From: Flavobacteriaceae bacterium
Lineage (GTDB): Bacteria > Bacteroidota > Bacteroidia > Flavobacteriales > Flavobacteriaceae
DNA length: 64,000 nt
Direction of reading: 5' to 3'
NCBI GenBank assembly: GCA_027490305.1
Contig: JAIXYI010000084.1
Coordinates: forward strand, 88,193-152,192
The notes beneath the pieces were generated by a model. It saw nothing but the letters and a program-made list of their open reading frames with translations, was not told the DNA's origin and did not search any database. How positions within the stretch are numbered: position 1 is the stretch's first letter; each line of letters begins with the position of its first letter. Below are positions 50,394-59,080 of the stretch, in pieces. The translations under genes and the position numbers were made by a program.

Positions 50394-51764
50394 TCAGGAT
50401 TCGGTAGCCAGCCGCTCCTGTTCGGATTTCTCGGCCAGCCGTTTTTCGATGATAGGCGTGATAAGTGTTTTGCGTGGTTGTGTCTTAACGAAAGGGAACA
50501 ATTGCAGGTCGTCTTTCATCCTGTCGGCTTTGTTGGGGTATTTGTTGGTGCCGACGAGCACTTCCCCGCCGCTGTCGAAAGCCGCCTGTTCCTTTTCGGC
50601 ACTTTCGCGTATTTTGCGCTGTAGAGTACCTTCTTTCAATTGGGCGAGGAAACCGCCCCCGGCCTCGATTTCTTTAAACAACGCCAGTGCCTTCTCGGCG
50701 AGTTGGGCCGTGAGGGTTTCGATGTAATAGCTGCCGTCTGCCGGGTTGGCCGTCACGTCGAAGTGGCTTTCGTTTTTCAGGATGAGCAGTTGGTTGCGGG
50801 CGATCCGTTCGCCGAACTCGTTGCTTTTATGGTACAGGGCGTCGTAGGGAAGGTTGGTTACGGTATCGGCACCTCCCACGATCGCCGCCATACATTCGGT
50901 AGTGGTGCGCAGCATGTTGACGTTGTAGTCATACAGCGTCTTGTTACGCCGGGTAGGGGTAGCGGCGATGCGGCATCCGATCGGTCGTCCGTGGAGTTCC
51001 GCCAGCGAAGCATACAGCATCCGAAGCGCCCGTATCTTGGCGATCTCAAAGAAATAGTTCGGACCTATGGCCAGGTGAAAAGTCGGTTCGGTTGCGCTTT
51101 CTACCGTACGTTCGAGGTACTCGTTCATGTGGGAAAGGGCATACGCCAATTGTTGCACGATGGTCGCGCCGGCGTTTTGGTAACCAGTAGCGTCGACTGA
51201 CAACAATGATAGGTTGGGGTATCGGGCGATCCGGGCGGAGAGCCATTCGAAGTTATCGCCGATGCCCGCGAACCAGTTGCCGTCCTGGGTCAGGTGGCGA
51301 ATCGGGTCGATCTCACAGGCAATGACCACTTGGTGTTGTGCCGCGATCTGTTGTAATTTCTGAAGGATGGTGTCGGATGCAACCGCAAGCCGGAAAGAAG
51401 CCGGTGCCGTTGCAAAAGGAAAATCCCGCAACAGCGTCTCTACATCACAGGTGTCGTCGGCGAGCAAAAACCGGATGGCGTCGGCTCCGCGTTGCAAAGA
51501 TTCCACCGCACGTAGGGCGGATTTCGGCACATCGAAAACGAAGATTTCCTGGCAAATGGAAAACCCTCGCGTCGTTGACGGAACCGCATTCACGACGGTA
51601 TCCTCGTCACCGTGGTAAAAAGGCTTTACGCGGATGCCGTCCGGACTGTCCCATACGAGCGTTTCATTGTAATCGGCGCCCTTGAGTTCATATTGAATCT
51701 GTTGTTTCCAGGCTTTGGACGCAACGAGCTGGAAGTCATCGAAAAGAGAGGCTTTTCCTGGCAC
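50394..51764 (-). CDS. Methylmalonyl-CoA mutase, small subunit
   Basis: A 456-residue non-catalytic partner of the mutase. The N-terminus SLFDDFQLVASKAWKQQI and WDSPDGIRVKPFY, then the barrel part with SLLSVDATGYQNAGATIVQQLAYALSHMNEYL and FHLAIGPNYFFEIAKIRALRMLYASLAE, match MutA. The C-terminal cobalamin domain is absent (no DxHxxG), as in Bacteroidota small subunits of 450-630 residues. It heads the leftward run mutA - small exported protein - mutB - TrxR-like - 2H esterase - NAGPA-like. Confidence 0.93.
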   Translation of the reverse strand: MPGKASLFDDFQLVASKAWKQQIQYELKGADYNETLVWDSPDGIRVKPFYHGDEDTVVNAVPSTTRGFSICQEIFVFDVPKSALRAVESLQRGADAIRFLLADDTCDVETLLRDFPFATAPASFRLAVASDTILQKLQQIAAQHQVVIACEIDPIRHLTQDGNWFAGIGDNFEWLSARIARYPNLSLLSVDATGYQNAGATIVQQLAYALSHMNEYLERTVESATEPTFHLAIGPNYFFEIAKIRALRMLYASLAELHGRPIGCRIAATPTRRNKTLYDYNVNMLRTTTECMAAIVGGADTVTNLPYDALYHKSNEFGERIARNQLLILKNESHFDVTANPADGSYYIETLTAQLAEKALALFKEIEAGGGFLAQLKEGTLQRKIRESAEKEQAAFDSGGEVLVGTNKYPNKADRMKDDLQLFPFVKTQPRKTLITPIIEKRLAEKSEQERLATES

Positions 51765-51809
51765 TTTGGTGGTGTTTGCTTACTTGCAAATATAACCAAA
51801 AACGGCACC

Positions 51810-52655
51810 CTAAACTGCCGATTTCGCATTTTTACGGAAGGCAGACGGGGTCATTTCCTTCTTTTGGCGGAAGATGCGGTTGAAGTAGGTCAGGCTGTCA
51901 TAGCCGGTGTCGGCCGCTACCTCCCGGATGGTTTTATCGGTTCGCACAAGTTGCAGGCAGGCCTCTGCCACCCGGATGTCGTTTACGTAATCTGAGAAGC
52001 CCCGTCCGGTGTGTCGTTTGAAGAATTTGCAGAAGGCGCTGGGTGAGAGGTGTATGAGGGCGGCCACTTCCGAAAGTGTTAATCCAGAGGCTGCCTTTTC
52101 CTGGATGAAATGGCACACGGTATTGATCCTTTGTGCATCGGCCGGACGAAGGGCCAGGAACCGTCCGGAGGCCAAGACCCGTGCGTTTTCACGGGGCAGT
52201 TGGTCGAGCACCGACAAGAGTTCGACCACCCGAAGCGCCGGTGGTAAGTCGGGTAATTGCTGGAGACGGAGCGCTAATGTATCCGGTACCGGGTCGAAAT
52301 GGAGTCCGCGTTGCGCGTCCTCCAACAACCTACGTACGCCTTCAAATTCCGAAAGGGCAAGAAATGGCGCCAGAAACGCCTCCGAAAACTGGATGACGAT
52401 TGCCGACGAGCCTTCCTCATCCGGTGCACTTGACCAGGTATGGGGCAGCCGTGGGCCCAACAACACGAGGTCACCCGGCCCAAACGTCTCATGGCTGTCG
52501 CCGACGATCCGTGTTCCGGAACCCCGCGTAATCAGCGTCAATTCGCACTCTGGATGGTAGTGCCACCGGAACTCGAAATGCGGCAGGGAAAGCGCATAGG
52601 CCACGAAAGAGGCGTCTTTCCGTATGGCATCGACTTCTTCTCGAACGGGTTTCAT
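51810..52655 (-). CDS. AraC-family transcriptional regulator
   Basis: A 281-residue regulator. The N-terminal cupin (about 20-105) includes FRWHYHPECELTLITRGSGTRIVGD and FGPGDLVLLGPRLPHTW, a sugar-binding AraC-type arm. The C-terminal double helix-turn-helix (about 180-280) has LSEVAALIHLSPSAFCKFFKRHTGRGFSDYV and IREVAADTGYDSLTYFNRIFRQKKEMTPSAFR, in shorter blocks. The ATG at 52655 is used, as MKPVREEVDAIRKD is the family N-terminus. It is divergent from the PhyH operon, with the operator-like repeat at 52708-52740 between them, so it probably controls that operon in response to a sugar. Confidence 0.92.
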   Translation of the reverse strand: MKPVREEVDAIRKDASFVAYALSLPHFEFRWHYHPECELTLITRGSGTRIVGDSHETFGPGDLVLLGPRLPHTWSSAPDEEGSSAIVIQFSEAFLAPFLALSEFEGVRRLLEDAQRGLHFDPVPDTLALRLQQLPDLPPALRVVELLSVLDQLPRENARVLASGRFLALRPADAQRINTVCHFIQEKAASGLTLSEVAALIHLSPSAFCKFFKRHTGRGFSDYVNDIRVAEACLQLVRTDKTIREVAADTGYDSLTYFNRIFRQKKEMTPSAFRKNAKSAV

Positions 52656-52707
52656 GGGTGTATGTGGGCTGTTTGAGAGACGAATGTACATACAAAAAGG
52701 AAATATA

Positions 52708-52740
52708 GTGCCATCTTTTGGTGTAGTGTGCCGTTTTTTG
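52708..52740. promoter_or_regulatory. 20-bp-period direct repeat, probable AraC operator
   Basis: GTGCCATCTTTTG (52708-52720) and GTGCCGTTTTTTG (52728-52740) match at 11 of 13 positions, 20 bases apart, close to two helical turns. They lie 14 bases before the -7 box TACTTTTG (52755-52762) of the PhyH operon, the classic class II activator position for AraC proteins. Confidence 0.65.
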
Positions 52741-52754
52741 TTCCATCGCCCCAC

Positions 52755-52762
52755 TACTTTTG
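52755..52762 (+). promoter_or_regulatory. -7 box of the PhyH operon
   Basis: TACTTTTG, matching TAnnTTTG, 15 bases before the ATG at 52778. The -33 TTG is not at standard distance, consistent with a promoter that needs an activator. Confidence 0.6.
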
Positions 52763-52777
52763 ACCAAAACGAATGAT

Positions 52778-53578
52778 ATGGATCCTCTACACGAACCGTA
52801 TGTATTGTCAGACGAACAAATCGCTTTTTACCGCGAGAACCGGTATATCAAATTAAAGCAGGTATTCGACCCCGAAACCCTGGCACATTTCAACCGCGTC
52901 ATCTCAGAGCAGGTCGACCGCATGCATACCGATGAGGTGCCGCTTGACGAGCGCGACACCTACGGAAAGGCCTTCCTGCAATTGTTCAACCTGTGGCGGG
53001 AAAGCGACGACGTGCGTGCACTCGTCTTCAGCAAACGCCTGGCCGGCATTGCAGCAGCCCTGATGGAAACCGAAGGGGCGCGGTTGTATCACGACCAGGC
53101 GCTTTTTAAAGAAGGTGGGGGCGGCATCACGCCCTGGCACGCCGACCAATATTATTGGCCCTTGACGACCGACAAAACCGTCACAGCCTGGATTCCGTTG
53201 CAGGCCACGCCGCTCGAAATGGGCCCGCTTGAATTCAGCGCGGGCAGCCACGTTATCGTCGACGGACGCGAACTGGCCATAGGCGATGAAAGCGAACAGG
53301 CGATCCAGCAACGGCTTCGTGTGACCGATTTCCGGCACGTCATTGAGCCGTTTGATGCGGGTGAAGTCAGTTTCCATTCCGGTTGGGTGTTTCACCGCGC
53401 CGGTGCCAACCAAACGGAGGCGATGCGGAAAGTGATGACGGTTATTTATATGGACCGCGATATGATCCTGAAACAACCCGAGAACCGCAACCAGGAGAAC
53501 GACTGGCACAAATGGTGTCCGGGTGCCCGCGTGGGTCAGGTCATTGATACACCTTTAAATCCTATCTTGTATCCATGA
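52778..53578 (+). CDS. Phytanoyl-CoA dioxygenase (PhyH) family protein
   Basis: A 266-residue Fe(II)/2-oxoglutarate-dependent oxygenase. The iron triad is visible: His121-x-Asp123 in WHADQYYWPL and distal His206 in WVFHRAGANQTE, followed by an Arg (about 217) for 2-oxoglutarate in AMRKVMTVIYMDRDM. There is no signal peptide. The start at 52778 follows the -7 box and the divergent AraC gene. Family members hydroxylate lipids, amino acids, sugars or secondary metabolites; here the sugar-catabolic neighbours suggest a carbohydrate or glycoside substrate. It is the first gene of an operon in which every gene overlaps the next by four bases. Confidence 0.9.
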   Translation: MDPLHEPYVLSDEQIAFYRENRYIKLKQVFDPETLAHFNRVISEQVDRMHTDEVPLDERDTYGKAFLQLFNLWRESDDVRALVFSKRLAGIAAALMETEGARLYHDQALFKEGGGGITPWHADQYYWPLTTDKTVTAWIPLQATPLEMGPLEFSAGSHVIVDGRELAIGDESEQAIQQRLRVTDFRHVIEPFDAGEVSFHSGWVFHRAGANQTEAMRKVMTVIYMDRDMILKQPENRNQENDWHKWCPGARVGQVIDTPLNPILYP

Positions 53579-54399
53579 AAATACGATACTGTGCTACCTA
53601 TTGGGGCTGCGAAGGAATGGCAGGCGACCATTTCCTCGATGTGGCCCGTGAGGCGGGTTATGAAGGGGTGGAAATCAACCTTCCATCCGGTGATTTTGAC
53701 CGCCCCGATTTTCGAAACAAATTGGAAACCTGGCGACAGAATGACGGTTTTGCGTTCGTCGCCCAACAGGTGCTGGCCGGTCGTCGTGAGCTGCCGTCGG
53801 AATATATCGCCCGGATGACAGAACGATTGGAACTGCTTGCGGCCTTCCGTCCGGACTTTACGAATTCACACACCGGTAAAGACTTTTTTTCCTTCGACGA
53901 TAACTGCCGGGCTATCGAAGCGGCTGAGACCGTGGCGCTGAAAACGGGTATCCCGGTCTACCACGAAATCCACCGGGGGCGTTTTACCTTTCATTTGCCG
54001 GGCTTGCTTCCGTATCTCGATAAATTCCCGGAGATGAAACTCACCGCCGACTTTTCTCATTGGTGTTGCGTATCGGAAAGTCTGTTGGACGACCAGCAGG
54101 AGGCGCTTTCCCGCATTTTTCCGCACATACGCCATTTGCACGCCCGGGTGGGCTTCCCGGAAGGGCCACAAGTAGGCGACCCATTTGCATCGGCTTTTGA
54201 AGATGCTTTGTCGGCACACGTGAGTTGGTGGGAGGAAATCATCCACCAGCGCAAAGCGGCCGGGGATACTACTTTCACTATTACCACCGAGGCGGGTCCG
54301 GAGCCCTATATGCCGCTTGACGGAACCCGTCCGGTGGCGGATAACTGGGAAGTGAACAAGCGGATGATGTCGTTCCTGAAACAAACCCTTTCCTCATGA
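53575..54399 (+). CDS. Sugar phosphate isomerase/epimerase (xylose isomerase-like TIM barrel)
   Basis: A 274-residue cytoplasmic TIM barrel. The pattern EGMAGDHFLDVAREAGYEGVEINLP, TNSHTGKDFFSF, KTGIPVYHEIHRGRFTFHLPGLLPYL, KLTADFSHWCC and RHLHARVGFPEGPQVGDPF, in pieces, places the metal ligands (Glu, Asp, His) of the AP endonuclease 2 family of isomerases and epimerases. It would rearrange a keto or aldo sugar. Both ends overlap neighbours by four bases (ATGA), indicating coupled translation with the PhyH and GH127 genes. The substrate is unknown. Confidence 0.87.
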   Translation: MKIRYCATYWGCEGMAGDHFLDVAREAGYEGVEINLPSGDFDRPDFRNKLETWRQNDGFAFVAQQVLAGRRELPSEYIARMTERLELLAAFRPDFTNSHTGKDFFSFDDNCRAIEAAETVALKTGIPVYHEIHRGRFTFHLPGLLPYLDKFPEMKLTADFSHWCCVSESLLDDQQEALSRIFPHIRHLHARVGFPEGPQVGDPFASAFEDALSAHVSWWEEIIHQRKAAGDTTFTITTEAGPEPYMPLDGTRPVADNWEVNKRMMSFLKQTLSS

Positions 54400-56318
54400 A
54401 AACACCCGCATTATTGGTTTTGTTCGGACTTTCCGCCTACGCGCAGGACCCGTTTGCCGTCCAACAACCGATTGCCGAAACTTATACCGTCTTACCGGTC
54501 GGTGCCGTGCGGCCCGAGGGTTGGTTGCGCAAGCAGATGGCGCAGAACCTCGACGGCTTTATCGGGCATCTCGACAGCCTGGCGCCCGATTTGGTGGTGG
54601 CAGACGACATCTTCGTTCGCGACCGGCTTTCCCGGAAGGTCAAATCGAAAGATGTGGGCGCACTGGGGAACGAAGGCGATTGGCAAATACAACTGTTGTG
54701 GTGGAACAGCGAAACCCAGGGGAATTGGCGGGATGGATTCATCCGGAGTGCCATCCTATTGGGCGACGAAACCCAGTTAAAGCGGGCGCAGGCGTATGTC
54801 AACCGTATCCTCGCGAGCCAGGACGCCGATGGTTACCTGGGTATCTACGACGCCGATCTTCGCTATAATTTTGATAATGAGAATGGCGAGCTGTGGGCCA
54901 AGACGACCCTTTTGCGTGGCCTTCTCGCCTGGTACGACTACACTCGTGATTCGCGTGTGCTGGATGCGGTGCGTCGGGCCGTCGACAATACTATATCCGG
55001 TTTCCCCACGACATCCCATCCATTTTATTCAAAAAACGAGAATGTGGGCGGTACGTCACACGGACTCACGTTCACGGACGTCCTTGAGACGTTGTATTCG
55101 TACACCAAAGACCGAAAGTACCTTGATTATGCCGTGTTTCTCTACCGGGATTTTTCCCTCCAGAAACTCAACGAAGACGGTCAATATGCTAAATTGATGG
55201 ATCCGGCGCTGCCGTTGAAAGGACACGGTGTGCATACCTATGAGCAGCTTCGTTCGCTGGCGGCCGCGGCCTATGCATCGGGCAATCCAAACCTGCTGTC
55301 GGCCTTACGTCAGTTTGAAGCCAAGATAGATAAAGCGACCACTGTCACGGGTGCGCCCATCGGCGACGAGTGGATTTTGGATGGGGAAGCCGCGCCCGAA
55401 CGCGGTTACGAATATTGTTCTTTACAGGAATTGATGCACAGTTATGAAAGCCTGTTTGCCAAAACCGGCAAGACGTCTTACGGTGATGCCATCGAGCGCT
55501 TGTTCTTTAACGCGGCCCAGGGTGCTCGGCATCCGGAGGGCTGTGGTATCGCCTACCTCAAAACCGACAATTCCTTTGAAATGACAGGCGGAAGGAACGG
55601 CGATACATCCGATCCGAAACAAACCCGCTATCGGTATTCGCCCGTGCACAAAGAAGCAGCCGTCTGTTGTGTCCCGAATGCAGGCCGGATTGCACCGTAT
55701 TACGTGCAGTATATGTGGATGAAGAAAGGGGAGGATACGCTGATCGCGTCGCTGCTGGGACCATCAAATTTGACAACGGAACTCGGTGGAAAAAAAGTCC
55801 GCATTACAGAAACGACGGAGTATCCCTACGGTAACCGCATCGTATTTACCATAGAAACCGCGGCTGATTTTGTGCTGCTCGTCCGAAAGCCTGAATGGGC
55901 AACCGTCAAGGAGCCGGTTGACCCCAGCATCCTTCCAACCGAATCGCCCTTCTGGCGGTATGAGGTAAAGAAAGGAAAACAGGAAATCACGGTTGACCTG
56001 CATCCGAAATTCCTATTGGCGGAAACAGCCGACAAAAAAGGAGCTTATTTTACCTACGGCCCGTTGGTGCTGGCCTATCCCATCGACGCAAACGAGACCA
56101 TTACGAAGCGCTATCCTTTTGGCGATTTTAAAGAGTTGCACTACCGTCCGAAAGACCGTCGGATGTACTTTCTGGATCCGAATAAACCGCCCCGATATGA
56201 GCAGAAAGACGGGCAATTTTTTGTAGAACTCTACGACGAACACCAGCGTCTGCATCGACTCGAACTGCAACCCGTCGGCAAAACCATCTTACGTCAAACC
56301 GTATTTCCACGACCATGA
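54396..56318 (+). CDS. Exported GH127-family glycosidase (beta-L-arabinofuranosidase-like)
   Basis: A 640-residue exported glycosidase. Signal peptide MKTPALLVLFGLSAYAQ. The (alpha/alpha)6 barrel begins near residue 30 (LPVGAVRPEGWLRKQMAQNLDGF). The Zn-thiolate catalytic set of GH127 is intact: Glu339 and Cys341 in GYEYCSLQE, and Cys424-Cys425 in AAVCCVPNAGR, almost the same numbering as HypBA1 (Glu338, Cys340, Cys417, Cys418). A C-terminal beta domain follows. The family cleaves beta-L-arabinofuranose or related deoxy and aceric sugars. It overlaps both neighbours by four bases. The presence of a signal peptide indicates a periplasmic location. Confidence 0.92.
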   Translation: MKTPALLVLFGLSAYAQDPFAVQQPIAETYTVLPVGAVRPEGWLRKQMAQNLDGFIGHLDSLAPDLVVADDIFVRDRLSRKVKSKDVGALGNEGDWQIQLLWWNSETQGNWRDGFIRSAILLGDETQLKRAQAYVNRILASQDADGYLGIYDADLRYNFDNENGELWAKTTLLRGLLAWYDYTRDSRVLDAVRRAVDNTISGFPTTSHPFYSKNENVGGTSHGLTFTDVLETLYSYTKDRKYLDYAVFLYRDFSLQKLNEDGQYAKLMDPALPLKGHGVHTYEQLRSLAAAAYASGNPNLLSALRQFEAKIDKATTVTGAPIGDEWILDGEAAPERGYEYCSLQELMHSYESLFAKTGKTSYGDAIERLFFNAAQGARHPEGCGIAYLKTDNSFEMTGGRNGDTSDPKQTRYRYSPVHKEAAVCCVPNAGRIAPYYVQYMWMKKGEDTLIASLLGPSNLTTELGGKKVRITETTEYPYGNRIVFTIETAADFVLLVRKPEWATVKEPVDPSILPTESPFWRYEVKKGKQEITVDLHPKFLLAETADKKGAYFTYGPLVLAYPIDANETITKRYPFGDFKELHYRPKDRRMYFLDPNKPPRYEQKDGQFFVELYDEHQRLHRLELQPVGKTILRQTVFPRP

Positions 56319-57835
56319 AAAAAATAGTCCTACTTGTATTCCTGTGCTTCGCCACGGTTGCGCAATGCCAAAACGATGTCTTCTACCATGTCTTCCAACG
56401 CAGTTTCTTCGACAGCGACGGCGACAAACAGGGTGATTTGAAGGGCATCCATCAAAAACTCGACTATCTACAGGAGTTGGGGGTAACGACGCTGCTGCTT
56501 ACGCCGTTGTATGCGTCCGACTTTTACCACAACTATTTTGCGTATGACTTCGCTGCGATTGACCCTGAGTATGGCACGATGGACGATTACCTGCTGTTGG
56601 TGAAGGAAGTCCATAAACGCAAAATGAAAATCTACCAAGACGTCGAAATGCAATATGTCGCAGGCGGTCACCCGTGGTATAAAGAGGGTTACGGCCAACC
56701 CGGATCGCGTTATGGCGATTACCTCGTCTATCTGGATGAGGCGAAAACCAAGCCGTTTCTCTTCTGGAACATTGAAGATTTCACTATGTGGGACGGTCAC
56801 AAGCAGAAGATACTCGTGGTCAATATGGCGAATCCGGAGGTGAAAGACTACACTTATCGGACCCTTCTGCACTGGGTAGACCCCAACGGCGACGGGCGTT
56901 TTGACGACGGTGTCGACGGTTTTCGACTCGATCACATGATGGACGACCTCGACAACGCCGGTAAGCTCACGCATCTTTTTCGCGATTTCTGGACACCGCT
57001 ACTTGGTAAGCTGCGTGTGACGAATCCGAAGCTGAAGATCGTCGCCGAGCAGGCCGATTGGGCATCGTATGGGCATGAATACATGACCGGCGGTTCGGTC
57101 GATTATACGTTTGCGTTTCGACTGAAGTTCGCGCTGACGAAGTTCGACAAGCGCGAGATACTGAAGACGGCCGACAGCACCTTCCATTTCAATCCGAGCG
57201 GAAAAGACCAATTGGTGTTTCTTGAAAATCATGACACGGGTCGTTTCGCGTCAGAGCCCGGTATGTCGATGGCGAAAGAAAAAGCGGCGGTGGCCTTGCA
57301 ATTATTGATGGGGGGTATTCCGTCCATCTATTACGGACAGGAAATCGGTATGAAAGGCAAGCAACAGTCGCATGGCACCACGGATGGCAACGATATTGGT
57401 GTTCGCGAGGCCTTCGACTGGTATACCGACGGAGAAGGGAAGGGCATGGCGCGTTGGTACGAGAAAACGGGTCCGTGGTGGGACAACCGCAACGAAAAGC
57501 CCGCCGACGGCATCTCCCTGCAGGAACAACAAAACGACCCGAATTCGCTTTTCAGTTGGTACCGCACGCTACTGGCACTAAGGGCCCAATCGCCCGTTTT
57601 GCAGCAGGGTGTTTTTTCAGAGGTACGGAACGATAACGATGCGGTTGTGAGTTTCTACCGGGAGTATCAGGGAAAGAAGGTGCTGGTCATCGTAAACCTG
57701 TCAGATAAAGTACAGGAACTAACACTGGAAGGCACCTCGTTGGTAGGGAAAAACCTGTTGCACAAAGGGTATTTCTTCAAACGCAGCGCCCGGGTTGATT
57801 TGGCTCCTTACGAAGTGATCGTAGCGAAACCCTGA
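56315..57835 (+). CDS. Exported alpha-amylase-family glycosidase (GH13)
   Basis: A 506-residue exported enzyme. Signal peptide MKKIVLLVFLCFATVAQCQ. The GH13 (beta/alpha)8 barrel shows VFYHVFQRSFFDSDGDKQGDL, the nucleophile Asp206 in DGFRLDHM, acid/base Glu245 in IVAEQADW and Asp307 in FLENHDTGRF. A C-terminal beta-sandwich follows (from about 430). It acts on alpha-glucans or alpha-glucosides, retaining mechanism. It is the last gene of the PhyH-isomerase-GH127 operon, overlapping the GH127 gene by ATGA (56315-56318), and stops 2 bases before the convergent divIC-like gene. Confidence 0.93.
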   Translation: MKKIVLLVFLCFATVAQCQNDVFYHVFQRSFFDSDGDKQGDLKGIHQKLDYLQELGVTTLLLTPLYASDFYHNYFAYDFAAIDPEYGTMDDYLLLVKEVHKRKMKIYQDVEMQYVAGGHPWYKEGYGQPGSRYGDYLVYLDEAKTKPFLFWNIEDFTMWDGHKQKILVVNMANPEVKDYTYRTLLHWVDPNGDGRFDDGVDGFRLDHMMDDLDNAGKLTHLFRDFWTPLLGKLRVTNPKLKIVAEQADWASYGHEYMTGGSVDYTFAFRLKFALTKFDKREILKTADSTFHFNPSGKDQLVFLENHDTGRFASEPGMSMAKEKAAVALQLLMGGIPSIYYGQEIGMKGKQQSHGTTDGNDIGVREAFDWYTDGEGKGMARWYEKTGPWWDNRNEKPADGISLQEQQNDPNSLFSWYRTLLALRAQSPVLQQGVFSEVRNDNDAVVSFYREYQGKKVLVIVNLSDKVQELTLEGTSLVGKNLLHKGYFFKRSARVDLAPYEVIVAKP

Positions 57836-57837
57836 TC

Positions 57838-58188
57838 TCAATCGGGTCGGCGGGTTACGGTGTCTTTCCGCTCGCCTTCGTATTCGATGATGTAGATATC
57901 CTCGCTGTCGCGTTTCATGTAGTATTGTTCGCGGGCGTATTTCTCTACCTGGTTTGGGTCTTTCAGCGCTTCGATACTCATCGAATCGCGGCGGATTTCG
58001 TTTTCGTAATACCGTTTGTTCGCCTCCAATTCATCAATTTCCTTGTCGAGCGGTCGTTGGTTGAGCCAGGAATAGTTGTCGAAGAACAGCATCCATACCA
58101 CAAAAAACAGCGAAATCAACACATACCGATTGCTCAGTACACGCAGTACGGGTCGGTTTTCGAGTGTCTTTTTCAGCGGGTTCTTCAT
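57838..58188 (-). CDS. Septum formation initiator (DivIC/FtsB-like)
   Basis: A 116-residue single-pass cell-division protein. One membrane helix (about 23-42, RYVLISLFFVVWMLFFDNYSW) is followed by a coiled coil (EIDELEANKRYYENEIRRDS) and the DivIC motif PNQVEKYAREQYYMKRDSEDIYIIE. It would act with FtsL and FtsQ at the division septum. The start at 58188 removes a repeat-encoded extension. It lies downstream of udk, as in many Flavobacteriaceae, and is convergent with the GH13 gene 2 bases away. Confidence 0.88.
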   Translation of the reverse strand: MKNPLKKTLENRPVLRVLSNRYVLISLFFVVWMLFFDNYSWLNQRPLDKEIDELEANKRYYENEIRRDSMSIEALKDPNQVEKYAREQYYMKRDSEDIYIIEYEGERKDTVTRRPD

Positions 58189-58197
58189 GAAGGCGTG

Positions 58198-58237
58198 TTG
58201 AGGGTTGAGTTTTGAGGGTTGAGTTTTGAGTTGAGCG
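58198..58237. repeat. TTGAGGGTTGAGTTTTGAG repeat upstream of divIC-like gene
   Basis: Units GTTGAGGGTTGAGTTTTGAG on the plus strand, therefore CTCAACCCTCAAC in the sense of the leftward gene, 10 bases before its start. A second tract of the opposite orientation lies at 58313-58345. Confidence 0.65.
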
Positions 58238-58312
58238 CTACTTACTTTGATTGGGTTGACTAAAATTACGCGGTTACGGAACGCCTCACAAGTTTTTTTG
58301 TTGAATGGCCCC

Positions 58313-58345
58313 ACCAACTCAAAACTCAACACTCAAAACGCAAAA
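58313..58345. repeat. CAACTCAAAACTCAACACTC repeat after udk
   Basis: The same repeat family as 58198-58237 but inverted, so the two flank a 75-base segment as an imperfect inverted pair. It lies 3 bases beyond the udk stop (58349). Confidence 0.6.
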
Positions 58346-58348
58346 CTG

Positions 58349-58957
58349 TTACAGGATTCGCTGGTTGATCACCGCCCGCACCACATCGATCGCCACCGTA
58401 TTGTATTTATCGTTCGGAATGATGATATCGGCGAAGGCCTTTGTCGGTTCGATGAACTGTTCGTGCATCGGTTTGAGGGTGCTTTGGTAGCGGTTCAGCA
58501 CCTCGTCCATGTCGCGGCCGCGCTCGGCGATGTCGCGTTTCAGGCGTCGTATCAGCCGTTCGTCTGGGTCGGCGTGCACGAATATCTTGATATCGAACAG
58601 ATCCCGCAGCTCCGGATTCGCCAAAATCAGGATGCCTTCCACAATCATCACCTTTCTCGGGTGCGTCACCACCACATCGTCGGTGCGGTTGTGGGTCACA
58701 AACGAATAGACCGGTTGCTCGATGGGTTCGTTCGCGCGCAGTTGCCGCAGGTGCGTCACCAGCAACTCGAAATCGATTGCCCGCGGATGATCAAAATTGA
58801 TCAGCGCCCGCTCTTCGTAAGAGAGATGGTCGTTCCGGCGGTAGTAATGGTCTTGTGAAATCACCCCCACTTCCGCGTCGGGCAATTCATTCATGATTTG
58901 GTTTACGACGGTCGTTTTCCCGCATCCGGTGCCGCCCGCGATTCCGATGATCAGCAT
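58349..58957 (-). CDS. udk: Uridine kinase
   Basis: A 202-residue kinase of pyrimidine salvage, phosphorylating uridine and cytidine with ATP or GTP. P-loop GIAGGTGCGKTT at 5-16, then DHYYRRNDHLSYEERALINFDHPRAIDF, YSFVTHNR, and VEGILILANPELRDLFDIKIFVHADPDERLIRRLKRDIAERGR in pieces of the Udk pattern. The ATG at 58957 (MLIIGIAGG) gives the standard length. It precedes the divIC-like gene by 160 bases. The long upstream gap holds the structured element and the 132-bp repeats. Confidence 0.95.
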   Translation of the reverse strand: MLIIGIAGGTGCGKTTVVNQIMNELPDAEVGVISQDHYYRRNDHLSYEERALINFDHPRAIDFELLVTHLRQLRANEPIEQPVYSFVTHNRTDDVVVTHPRKVMIVEGILILANPELRDLFDIKIFVHADPDERLIRRLKRDIAERGRDMDEVLNRYQSTLKPMHEQFIEPTKAFADIIIPNDKYNTVAIDVVRAVINQRIL

Positions 58958-59080
58958 GTTGTGTTGTTTCTTCGTGTGCTGCAAAAATACACGGTCAATC
59001 CGATAATTCGGAATTTTACATTTTAAATTTTGCAGGCACGCGCGGGCCCTGTTATCCGCTGCCGATAGCCTCTCCGTTTG

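Noticed and set aside
51765..51809. Possible cobalamin riboswitch before mutA.
   Set aside because: The gap is only 45 bases, with no room for the B12 box and its aptamer.
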